64,000 nucleotides of DNA from Dioscorea cayenensis subsp. rotundata (lineage: Eukaryota; Streptophyta; Magnoliopsida; Dioscoreales; Dioscoreaceae), in the NCBI RefSeq assembly GCF_009730915.1, contig NC_052486.1, forward strand, positions 21,977,589 through 22,041,588. Reading direction: 5' to 3'. The notes under the pieces were generated by a model that was not told the DNA's origin, did not search any database, and saw nothing but the letters and a program-made list of their open reading frames with translations. The position numbers and the translations under genes are program-made. This document shows positions 1-9,750 of the stretch, one piece after another (the stretch's first letter is position 1; every line of letters starts with the position of its first letter).

Positions 1-578
1 ATAATAAAATAAATAAATAAATGAAAATATTAAACAATGCAATAATTAAATAATGATTATTGCCGAAATACTGGAATTATACAGGTCAGAGCCTACTCGG
101 CTCCGAGCTACGAGTTAGGGTTCACCAAATCCCACGCACTAAGATTCTCACCCGAAATCTAACCCAACAAAATAAGCTAGCTTAGATTTACAAGACTAAG
201 ACCGGGTTTATACTTGCAAATAACAGGGATAATTTCAAGAGGAAGAACAAGCATTAAAAAAATAATAATGATCATTTTAATTTCTAACTAACCACACACT
301 GCAGTAACCCACTAACCCAACAAAAAAATCAAAAACATGTTAACGAGGGTTACTATGCAAGCTATATAACATTCTCCATGAATGCTATCAAAATAACAAC
401 CATCACAAAAGCTTCCACTAACCCAAGATTTAAAATGAATAAATTTAAATCTATAAGCATACACACACATTAGCTAAATAAATCAATTCAGGAAACATGC
501 TTTGCAGGCTTATAATTCCAACACAACATGATTTAAAGAAATCAGAAATGCAAAATATATATATACACACACACACAC

Positions 579-610
<32 letters not shown>

Positions 611-1389
611 CAAACCCTATATGATAGCAATTAAAAGAAAACCAACTAATCCTTGGCCTTAATATAAAGCCTGCAGTAAGGTTCACAAGAATTCAAGGTG
701 AATTAAACTAACAGAATCAAGGGAGATTAGTAAATTCCATGACAAGAATCGCCAGAAAGTAAAAAAAAAATCTGAAATGTATGCATGCTTTCATATATAT
801 GTATATACATATAACATCAACTAAAAACCCTATTAAAGCTTTAACCATCATAAGATTCAAGCAACCAAGATACTACATGCAGCACAATCACACATGCAAA
901 AAAAAATAAGATTCAGTTACAAGCTATAACATAACCAATAATAACCGACCCTAAAGAGAACCATAATAAGGATGAAAAACCTTGAATCTTGGAGAAGAAA
1001 TAAGTCCGTAAAAACTCCGATTCTCTAGCAACCCTAAGAGTTCAAGGTGATGCAACAAATCCCTCTTCACAATAAACTCCTTAGCCAAGAAAACCAAGGT
1101 TTGGTTGATGCACAAGATGAAGAAGAAGGAGTTTATTGAAGAAGCACACACTCATCGCCCAGACTTTTAACAACTCAATGATTGAGCATACAGTAACCAC
1201 GACCAGATCCGCTAATCAAGGGATTAAGAAAAGTTGTGGGCTCCCAAACAAGCTCAGTCAAAGTCAAGGTGGTCAACTTGGTCAGCAGCTCCATTGTAAA
1301 AGATATTACAGAAGGAATCACCGAGATCCTTGTCTGGAAAATGGCCGATCTTTGATTGGAGGTCTGAATCTTAGAAAACAACACCTATA
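1..1389. other. AT-rich non-coding stretch
   Basis: I see no convincing coding exon here. The stretch is AT-rich with scattered T-rich or A-rich tracts, as in plant introns or intergenic DNA. If the minus-strand promoter proposed at about 1650 is real, this would be its first intron or downstream region, with coding exons left of the window. It contains a compound (TA)n/(CA)n microsatellite near 555-610. Confidence 0.4.
555..610. repeat. Compound (TA)n/(CA)n microsatellite
   Basis: Alternating blocks of TA and CA dinucleotides are read directly from the sequence in two adjacent TA-then-CA units. It is a likely length-polymorphic marker with no coding content. Confidence 0.9.
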
Positions 1390-1660
1390 TTATCTTGCTA
1401 TATTTGAAACCATTGAAAAGAAGATAAAGAAAGAGAGAAGATGATGAAGGGTTTGCAAAGAGAGCAATAGGAAACATGAGATGAGACCTCGACAAGGGGA
1501 TCGGCAAGAGAGTTTAGGGGAGCTCTTGCCGGCGAGAAGATGGGGCTTCATGGCGGGAAGCCAGAGGTGATTGTTAGATATCCTGCGATGAAGTTTTCGT
1601 TCTCTGTAAATAGGAAGAACAAGCGTCTCTGAAGCATCTCGTGTATATATATAGCCATTG
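1390..1660 (-). promoter_or_regulatory. Candidate minus-strand promoter and 5' leader with a 53-codon ORF
   Basis: A TATA-like run at 1644-1653 (TATATATATA) is followed on the minus strand by a pyrimidine-rich leader. An ATG at 1551 opens a 53-residue frame ending at 1390. The peptide starts MKPHLLAGKSSPKLSCRS and then has a hydrophobic, leucine- and phenylalanine-rich middle. I do not recognise it. It could be an upstream ORF in the 5' leader of a gene continuing left of the window, the N-terminus of a protein whose first intron begins nearby, or chance. The promoter reading rests only on the TATA box and leader composition. Confidence 0.35.
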
Positions 1661-1819
1661 TTCGATTAGTTTAAACGGTCATGTCTGAACGGTCACTTAT
1701 TTTGTTTCAAATTTAAAATGAATTTTTTGTAAAAGACCAAAATACCATTATTCTAATTTTTTTTGGGAATTTGATTATGTTTGCAAAAAATACACTGATG
1801 TAATTTTATTCTACATTTA

Positions 1820-1821
<2 letters not shown>

Positions 1822-1855
<34 letters not shown>
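1822..1855. repeat. (TTA)n microsatellite
   Basis: A run of about ten TTA/ATT trinucleotides lies in an AT-rich intergenic stretch (1680-2150) that otherwise shows nothing recognisable. Confidence 0.9.
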
Positions 1856-1856
<1 letters not shown>

Positions 1857-2129
1857 AAGCTCATTTATAAAAATTATTACTAAAATTATTTATAGTATCA
1901 TTAATAAGCTCATTTATATAAAACATATATAGAATCATTTATAGTAATATTAAACGGTTGTTTATGGATCATGAATAATAATTTTTTACAAAAATATTAC
2001 TGTCGTCTTTGTATAAATTTAAGTAAAACAGAAGGCTAATTCATAATTTTTATTTAAAAAATTTAATACTATTTTCAAAACAATATATTTTTTAAAATAC
2101 TAATAATAATGTATTATTTATGAAAAAAA

Positions 2130-2385
2130 ATAACAGATCTTTATCAAGCTAATGGCCTAAGTCTGAGCCTCAAAATTTCATGAAGCTTGGCGTATACTCG
2201 AGTTCGGCTCTAGCTTGGCTCGAGTTCGGTTGAAGTAAGTTCAAGCTTAGCTCAAAATTGATTAAAGTAGGCATTAAAGTAGGCTCAAGCTCAGCTCAGG
2301 CTTGGTAAAAATAGTAGCGAGCCAAGCTTGAGCATGGCCAAGCTCGGCTCATCTCCGCTCGGCTTGTTCACAACCCTAGTTCTGA
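2130..2385. repeat. Dispersed repeat rich in GAGCT/CGGCTTG words
   Basis: Many overlapping short words such as GCTCGAGTTCGGCT, AAGCTCAGCTCAGG and CTCGGCTTG are packed into about 250 bases, in both orientations. The stretch ends in CTTGTTCACAACCCTAG, an ending typical of a common plant dispersed repeat often assigned to non-autonomous hAT-like elements. No transposase is present. The assignment is by resemblance and the borders are approximate. Confidence 0.4.
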
Positions 2386-2560
2386 ACGAGTGCACTACAC
2401 CTTTTATATATATATATATATTTATGATCAATTTCAAGCCAAACACCTTTAACTATACTAAAAGTTCACCAATTGACGTCTCTCTCCATGATGGTTTAGA
2501 GAGTTTTTTTGTCTTGTTTGCTAACAAGGTTGTGTGTTTGGGTGTTTCTGATTGATCTGG

Positions 2561-3433
2561 ATGGATTCTTCATCTAAGGGGAAGGAGGTTCTGGACAGAT
2601 ATGCGCAGCTTGCTCTTAAGGAAGAAGAAGATCGTGGCATAGTGGTGGAAGGGCTAGGGCAGGAGTCAAGAGCTTTTGGAGAGGGAGTTTACATTGTTGG
2701 TCAATTCTTGCATGATCATCCTGTCAACTTCATGGCCATGCAACACACATTGGCTTCGATTTGAGGTCAGAAGGGTCTTGTTGTATCAAAAACCAAAGAA
2801 AAACAACCGATTGCTTCAATTTTTTTCCATGAACGTGATGCTCAAAGGGTGTTAGATGACGGGCCGTGGACTTTCAATCAAAATGTCCTATTGATTAAGA
2901 GTTTAAAACCGGATGAACAAGCTTCCTCCATGGAGATATCACATTTGCACATCTGGGTGCAAGTCTATGATCTTCCAATGGGCTTCAGGGTGGAATCTAT
3001 ACTTCGATCTATAGGAGACTTCATCGGTAAATTCATTCAAGATGACTCTCGGGATGATGTCTCTTCCAGTCGAAACTACTTACGTATTAAGGTGGCCTTA
3101 GACGTACAGCAACCGATCAAACGGAGGATGAAGATTAAACGAAGTGGTGGTGAGTGGTTATGGATACAATTCAAATATGAACGATTGCCACAATTTTGTT
3201 TTTTCTGTGGGATTCTTGGCCACGCTGATAAATTCTGCGCCAAACTATTTGAGTGTTCCGAAGTTCCGCAAGAGCGGCCATACGATTCATCTCTCCGAGC
3301 GCAGGTTGGCCGGTCACAACCCCAGATCGGTGCACCTTGGCTGAGGAATTACCAGTACCATGGCCGGAACGAGGGTCGCCGGAGCTCGGATGCATTAATG
3401 GAAGTAGACCCGACTGGTAATGACCGATGGTAA
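2561..3433 (+). pseudogene. LINE ORF1 (DUF4283, zinc knuckle) with one internal stop
   Basis: The frame from 2561 (MDSSSKGKEVLDRY) runs to 3433 and is interrupted only by a TGA at 2762, where relatives of this family normally have tryptophan (a TGG to TGA change is the simplest explanation). The segment after the stop contains DUF4283-like blocks (DDGPWTFNQ, HIWVQVYDLPMGFR). Near 3198-3240 there is a CCHC zinc knuckle, CFFCGILGHADKFC. In plant LINEs this protein binds the element RNA. With the stop it would make only a short N-terminal piece. Confidence 0.85.
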
Positions 3434-3739
3434 TCCAGGTATATTTGGAAGTGGCTCTAATCAAGGTAAATATAATAATCAACGATTTCATGCCTCCAAA
3501 TCAAGCACTTTTATTATGGGAGTTTGCCAACCGGCTAGCTTTCCAAATATTGATAGCGGGGTGATTGCTCGACCCTAAAAAGGCAAAGAGTGCAAGAATT
3601 CGGGCAGGTAAATGAGCATCAATCTATGGCCAAAGAAGAGGGTGTTAATGATTTATCGGTGGGTGTCGCTTTCGGCAGTCTCGTCGGGAATTATGACAAT
3701 CCTTAGTGGAACTGTCGCTGGTCGGGCAAACCCAAAGAC

Positions 3740-6700
3740 AGTCGAACTCTTCCGATATAGTCCGAATTAATAAGCCCTTAATCATCTTTCTAATGGAAAC
3801 GATGATTAAACCTCGCAAAATGGAGATTGTCTCGGAGGAGACTAGGATTTGAGGGAATGCATATGGTAGAGGGAGTGGGGGCACGAGAGGAGGGGTGGTC
3901 TTGTCTCATGGGAAGCTCAAATGATTACAATCATCTCTTCTTCTCTAAATTACATCAATGCTGAAGTACATCTTAGGGATCTTCCTGTGTGGAGATTAAC
4001 GGGTTTCTATGGTTTCCCTGATAGTGCCCGACGTCGCCGGGCCTTGGGACTTACTCGCAACCTTCTTCCTAGCCCGTCAACACCATGGTGTGTTATAGGA
4101 GATTTCAATGACATACTGCATTCATCTGAGAAGAGCGGAGGTGCTCGAAAGTCTTCATGGCTCATCGATGGCTTTTCAATCGCCAGCCTCGATTGTGAAC
4201 TTACAGAACTAAGCATGATGGGGTATCCATTCACATGGGAACGGGGAAGAGGTTCAAGCAACTGGGTCAGGGAAAAGCTGGATAGAGTGTTGGTGAATAG
4301 CTCTTGAGAGCTATATTCTTTGAAGCAAGAGTTAGCAATCTTGTAGCCCTCCAGTCTGATCATTCGGCACTATTTTTGGAGGCTAAAGTTTGGCGAATTC
4401 CACAAAGACCCTAAAAAGATTTCGCTTTCGAGAATGCATGGCTCCGAGAACCTTCGTAGCACAAATAGTACAAACTGCATGGAATGATCCAACCCGTGAA
4501 GTTATATCCGATCAGTATTCGATCATGTTCTCGCATCTCTCAATCATGGAGCAAGACTCTTAATTACGGCTTTCAATAAAAAGGTTGAAGAAGTGCATGT
4601 TCCAGCTTAACAAGTATAGGAACTCTTCCGACTTATTCTCTCAACAACAGTTCCAAAAGGCTTCATCAGAGTATTCCCTCATTCTCAGTCAACAAGAAGA
4701 CTTTTTGGAAACAACGAGCAAAAGTTGTTTTGGCTTCAAGGTAGAGATAGAAACTCAAAGTTTTTTTCATGTCGATGCTTCTACACGAAAAACATAGGAA
4801 TTCTTTTTCTAAACTTAAGAATGATGAGGGAGAATGGCAAACTTGGGACTCAGGTTTGGAAACTTTAATTTGTGATTATTTCACTAATTTATTTACATCT
4901 AATATAGGATCTACAGCCCCTATATTGGATTACATTACAACTCGAGTCACTGCAGATCAAAATGAATTCCTTCTTAAAGAATTCTCGATGAACGATGTCA
5001 AGGAGGCTTTATTTGCTATGCATCCGGATAAAAGCCCTGGGCCAGATGGGTTGAATCCTGCTTTCATCAAAGGTTCTGGTCTATTATCGGTAATGATGTT
5101 TCCGAAGCATGTATATCATATATTCGGGGGTGTTCATTGCCAGCAGGGGTGAATGATACACTCTTGGTACTTATACCTAAAGTAGAGTCACCAGAATCCA
5201 TGCACCATCTCAGACCAATAGCCTTATGCAACGCCCCTATATAAGATCGTGTCTCAAGATGTTGGCCTTGCGAATGAAGCATGTATTAGCTCAAATCGTT
5301 AATCCTATTCAAAGTGCTTTCCTTCCTAATCGTGTTATTTTGGATAATGTAATCATTGCATATGAAGTTCTTCATCACATGAAGAGATATCATCACGGGA
5401 AGCATGGCATGGTTGCACTCAAACTAGACATGAGTAAGGCGATGATCGAGTGGAATGGGTGTTCCTTCGTCGCTTGATGATGAAGATGGGTTTTGATTGA
5501 GGTGGATCTCATTATTAATGTTGTGTGTTGAGACTGTGAGATACTCGGTGACTCAAGGAGGTAAGCAGTTTGGCTCAATTATTCCAGAACGTGGATTACG
5601 CCAAGGTGATCCTTTATCACCTTACCTCTTCATTCTGTGTGCCGAAGGCTTATCAGCATCATTACAACTCAAAGAAAATCAGGGGGCTATTCATGGTTGT
5701 CGGATAGCTCGTAGGGCGCCTATTATATCACATCTATTCTTTGCCGATGACAGCTATCTTTTCTTTCGGGCGGAGGTCATGGAGGCTTCCACGATCAAGC
5801 AATGTCTTAAAGACTATGAAGATGCATCGGGTCAAATGGTGAATTTCCAGAAATCAGCGATATTTTTCAGCCCAAATACAGCCCCGTCGCAACGTGAAGA
5901 GATTTGCTCGTTACTAAGGGTGCACCACGTGGAGCATTTGCGTCAGTATTTGGGTCTCCCATCCATGGTAGGAAGGAACAAATACAATGCTTTCCGTTTC
6001 CTTAAAGACCGGGTGTGGAAAAAACTCAATAGTTGGCGAGGAAAGTTGCTTTCTCGAGCTGGTAAGGAGGTGCTGATCAAAGCTGTTGTACAAGCCATAC
6101 CCACATATACTATGAGTCTATTTCTCTTGCCCATGCAATTGTGTAAAGACATTGAAAGGTTGATGAATCGTTTCTGGTGGAGCTCTGCTGGAGGGGAGAG
6201 CAAAGGAATATCCTGGCAAAGTTGGGAGAAACTAAGCATTCCAAAATTGCGAGGAGGGTTGGGCTTTCGGGATTTACATTATTTTAACATTGCCTTACTA
6301 GCCAAACAAGGATGGAGGTTATTGCACTACCCAGAAGCGTTGGCATCTCAGGTTCTTAAGGCAAAATACTATAGCAGAGGTGATTTTTTAACTGCAGCAT
6401 TGGGCAACAATCCTAGCTACGTATGGAGAAGCTTACATGCAGGACAGGAATTGATTTGGTCTGGAGCATCTATGAAAGTGGGAAATGGTAGACAAATATC
6501 AATTAACAAGGATCCTTGGCTTCCTGATAGGTGTAACCCTTTCATTTCTACATCATTGGCAGAATAATTATCTTCTTGCACTGTGCATGACATAATGGTT
6601 GGAGAGGGTTCTCACTGGGATGTTGATCTAATCCGAGACATGTTTAATGAGAGAGATCAACAGTTGATTATGTCCATTCCCTGCAGTTCTTTCCCTCATG

Positions 6701-7769
6701 ACGATTGTTGGACTTGGAGATGGACGGAGTCGGGGCTATACACAGTAAAGAGTGGTTATCATCAGCTTTCTCAAGGGGTGTCTACGGGAAATACCATGTT
6801 ACAAATGATGAATTGGAAAAAATTTTGGAGCATCCGAGTTCCTCCAAAAGTCAAGAACTGTGTTTGGAGAGCTCTCCATTCTTGCCTGCCCACATATCAT
6901 AATCTGAAGATTAAGCATGTCGAGGTGGCGAATGTTTGTCCGTTGTGCCAGAATGAGGATGAATCGGAGATTCATGTATTGGTGCAGTGTTCCTTCGCAA
7001 GAAGTTGTTGGAGAGAAGCTTTTGGTAAGCACTTGATTTCAAATACTGATACCTTTGTGGAATGGTTCATGGGGGCACTAAATTGTCTACCTAATGGGAA
7101 ACTCGAACAGTTATGCATGGTAGTATGGGGACTATGGAAGAGCAGGAATGAAAAAATTTGGCAACATATCCAACCTTCTACCAAGTCTGTCGTGGAAGGT
7201 GCTAGCCAGTTCTTGCATCAATGGCAGGAGGCACAAGGTAGTGTTACACAATGTGTTCCTAGACCGGTATGTGTTTCTTTTCAACATTGGGAAAAGCCTG
7301 AAGAAGGGCGGTTGAAATGCAATGTTGATGCAGCCGTGTTTGAATCCCAGAATTACAGTGCATATGGCTTTGTGTTACGTGATCATATGGGTAGGTGCAT
7401 GAATGCAGTTCATGCAGCAATACCTGGCATTACACACCCTCTTTTGGCCGAAGCTATCGGATTTCGGGAGGCCCTTAGTTGGATGAAAAGTTACAGTTTG
7501 ACAAATGTTATTGTTGAATCCGATTGTCTCACAACTCATTCGGACGCTCACTCAACCTCAAGGAACAAGCTCATATTTCTTTTGATATAGTAGGTGATTG
7601 TCAAGTATTGTTAAAGGAGTTTCCCTCCTTGCAATTCAGGTTCATTAGACGGTCAACGAACTCTGCAGCCCACTGTCTCGCACGGGCGGTAAATTCACAA
7701 TCTGTCTACCAGGAGTGGTCCGCTACTCCTCCTATTTTATGTAATGTTCTTTCTAAGGATATTGAATAA
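3740..7769 (+). pseudogene. LINE ORF2 (endonuclease, reverse transcriptase, RNase H), frameshifted
   Basis: The remnants in order are as follows. The endonuclease end is at 3921-4307 (PWCVIGDFNDILHSSEKSG, YPFTWERGRGSSNWV, KLDRVLVN). RT starts at about 4769 (KSPGPDGLNPAFIK). An RT palm part is at 5226-5477 (QSAFLPNRVILDNVI). The longest intact piece is 5497-6567, with GLRQGDPLSPYLF and the catalytic FADDSYLF box. The zf-RVT domain is at 6583-7590 (CPLCQNEDESEIHVLVQC). The RNase H is at about 7310-7769 (KCNVDAAVF near its start, RRSTNSAAHCLARAV near its end). The frame changes at least six times, so no full protein can be made. Confidence 0.88.
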
Positions 7770-7799
7770 AAAGGTTTATTTTTATCATATATATATATA

Positions 7800-8073
7800 T
7801 ATATATCTTAATAAAGGGCCTAAACGGGCCCACTAAAAAGACCAAAACGAGATAAAAAAGAGCAGCCCAAGTAAGCTTTGTTTCTCTTTCTTTCTCCCTC
7901 GCGAGATCTCTCGAGCTTTTCTCACGATCATCGTCTCTTCCAAATCCCTGACCATCTCCAGCTCCATCGATCGATCGATGTCGGTACTCCATTCCCTTTC
8001 GATTTCAAGCTTTCCTTCGATTTCTCCGCATAGGGCTTCATGGATTCTTGCGTTTTTTTGTCTTTGGATGCAG
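7800..8073 (+). promoter_or_regulatory. Promoter and 5' leader of the 46-residue protein gene
   Basis: Between the LINE end and the small gene there are clustered TGGGCC/TGGGCT-type words on either strand (around 7815-7835 and 7862-7870). These resemble the site II elements found in many plant housekeeping promoters. They are followed by a CT-rich leader. A 5' UTR intron is plausible: GT at 7983-7984 and a TGCAG acceptor ending at 8072, upstream of the ATG at 8090. No clear TATA box is visible outside the LINE-border (TA)n tract. Confidence 0.45.
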
Positions 8074-8089
8074 CTGCGCAGGGGTCCTC

Positions 8090-8230
8090 ATGGAGGTGGA
8101 GGCACCGGGGTTGCTGCGGTACTTCATTGGAGCGGCGATCATGATTGCCGGCGTTGTGCTTCCTCTTGTCTATATGATGTTCCGCAACAAGCGTTCTTCG
8201 GCTCCTTCGTCGTTTTCCAAGCAGACGTAG
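8090..8230 (+). CDS. 46-residue single-pass membrane protein
   Basis: The short frame MEVEAPGLLRYFIGAAIM...SFSKQT has one hydrophobic segment (residues about 11-30) followed by a basic stretch (FRNKR) and a serine-rich tail. That layout fits a small single-pass protein with the positive end after the membrane span. I chose the ATG at 8090 because the upstream in-frame ATG (8048) lies in the likely 5' UTR intron. It looks like a conserved small plant membrane protein of unknown role, but I cannot name it. A 3' UTR intron is likely: GTGTGC right after the stop (8231) and ATCACAG ending at 8327. The coding part is short, so confidence rests on composition, the splice-like flanks and the promoter-like upstream sequence. 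Confidence 0.6.
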   Translation: MEVEAPGLLRYFIGAAIMIAGVVLPLVYMMFRNKRSSAPSSFSKQT

Positions 8231-8464
8231 GTGTGCCTTTCCCCAGATCTCTAGGGTTTGGGATCTGGATCATCTTCTAGTTCTCAATCTTTACCTTTTT
8301 GTTGTTTTGATCTGATTTTCATCACAGGAGCAAAGGTTTGATTTAGAGAAAACAAGGAATCGAGGAGAGGATTGAAGCAGAGGAAGGAAGATAAGAATTT
8401 CTCTTCAAAGCTGGTACACTTCATTACTCCGGATTCGGATGCTTTTATGGTGGTTTCTTCACAA

Positions 8465-9015
8465 GAATTGTATCATTTGATCTTGCTTTTGTTTGTTTGA
8501 ATCTCATAGCATAGTTGATGCCATTAATTCTTCTGAATAGCTTATATATATATACATCATTCTGAAAATTTTCTCTTTGTGAAATCTGTTATCGAATAAT
8601 ACCTTGTGCTGGCTCAATGCAATGGTTGAAATTTGTGTCATTCGATCTTGCTTTTGTTTGAATCTCATTGCATTATTTTTGTCATTATCTTCTAAATAGT
8701 TCATATATATATACACACACACATAGACTTCACTCTGAAAATTCTCTTTTTAGTTTGTTATTGGTGAACTATGCTATCAAATGCTACTTTGTGCTGGATG
8801 AATGCATTCTTGGGTTAAAATTTGTGTCATTTGTGCTTTATATGAATCTTTGCATAGTTGATACTATTATTTCTTTTCAATTGTTCACATATATATTTAC
8901 GTCACTCTAAAAATAATCATTGTAGTTTGCTATCTGTGAACTCTGCTATCAAATGCTCCTTTGTACTGGATCAATACAGTCCTGGGCTGAAACTTGTGCA
9001 CTGACTTTTGTTTGG
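8465..9015. repeat. Degenerate tandem repeat, three units of about 170-190 bp
   Basis: Three successive units each contain, in order, a CTTTTGTTTGAATCTCAT-like start, a TTCATATATATA tract, TCACTCTGAAAAT, GCTATCAAATGCT(A/C)CTTTG, a TGCTGGATCAATGCA-like block and TTGAAATTTGTGTCA. Starts are near 8470, 8640 and 8830. Units differ by substitutions and small indels, so the array is old. It lies just 3' of the small membrane-protein gene and could be in its transcript or downstream DNA. Confidence 0.75.
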
Positions 9016-9099
9016 ATTTAATGTTTTATTTGCCATTTCCTTTTAATTGGTTTGGTCTTTGCATACACACTGATAAGTGCCTTTCTGGTTTCTATGGAT

Positions 9100-9750
9100 G
9101 ATTCTGTTGATTTTACTTTTTATTATACAAACATTAGACAGACACACAGTCAAACTTGCATAGTTGTATAGAAAAATTTCAACTGCTATCAATCTAAAAC
9201 ACACATGCGCATGCGCACAGTTAAGAATGTCAGCTTCCATCCCTAAGGTGGGTTTTACCTGATAACAATAGTGTTACTTCCTATAAATCAAAAGAGAAGA
9301 TCCTAGCTTATAGGCTCAGAAACCCATAAAGCAAGAAACTGCCATCAGCTTTAGTGTGGATTTATGATCTTATCTTTGTGACACAGGTTGCAGTTTTACT
9401 TAAGAGTATTGCACAGAACAATTAGCCACTGTCAATCTAAAACACACAGAGTTGTGTAAGGTAAGAAAGTTGGTTTTGATCGTTAAGCAGGTTTTACCTG
9501 ATACCTGGAGTGTTCATTTCCAAGGTCAAAAGTAAAAATCTTAGCTGATAGATTTTTCTGGTTTCTTCAGGCTAAAGAGAATAATTAACTATTATATATG
9601 TAAAACATAGACTGATAGATGCACACGTCCACACAGTGGTATGGAACAAGTAATTACTTTCAATCATAGTGCGGTGTAGATGGTTGTTTGTGGATATATG
9701 ATCTTATCTTTGTGATGCAGGCTTCAATTTTACCTGAGAGTTTTAACATG
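9100..9750. repeat. Degenerate repeat family with intron-3'-end-like words
   Basis: The block TCAATCTAAAACACACA occurs near 9190 and 9433. The block GATCTTATCTTTGTGA(C/T)(A/G)CAGG followed by a TTTTAC(C/T)T(A/G)AGAGT word occurs near 9367 and 9703. A GGTTTTACCTGATA word recurs near 9250 and 9490. The units are interleaved, not cleanly periodic. The T-rich stretch ending in CAGG resembles a splice acceptor, so repeated non-coding exons are possible but unproven. Confidence 0.55.

Larger units (their letters stand above)
2430..7790 (+). mobile_element. Decayed L1-like LINE retrotransposon (ORF1 + EN-RT-RNase H)
   Basis: The order of coding remnants on the plus strand is that of a plant L1-clade LINE. 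There is a DUF4283/zinc-knuckle ORF1, an endonuclease fragment, a reverse transcriptase with an FADD box, the zinc-binding RT-associated domain and a terminal RNase H. There are no LTRs. Both outer borders run into (TA)n tracts (about 2405 and 7787), so the target-site duplication cannot be read reliably. ORF2 is broken by several frameshifts and stops, so the element is non-autonomous now. Its 3' end lies about 30-40 bases before promoter-like sequence of the small gene at 8090. Confidence 0.9.
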
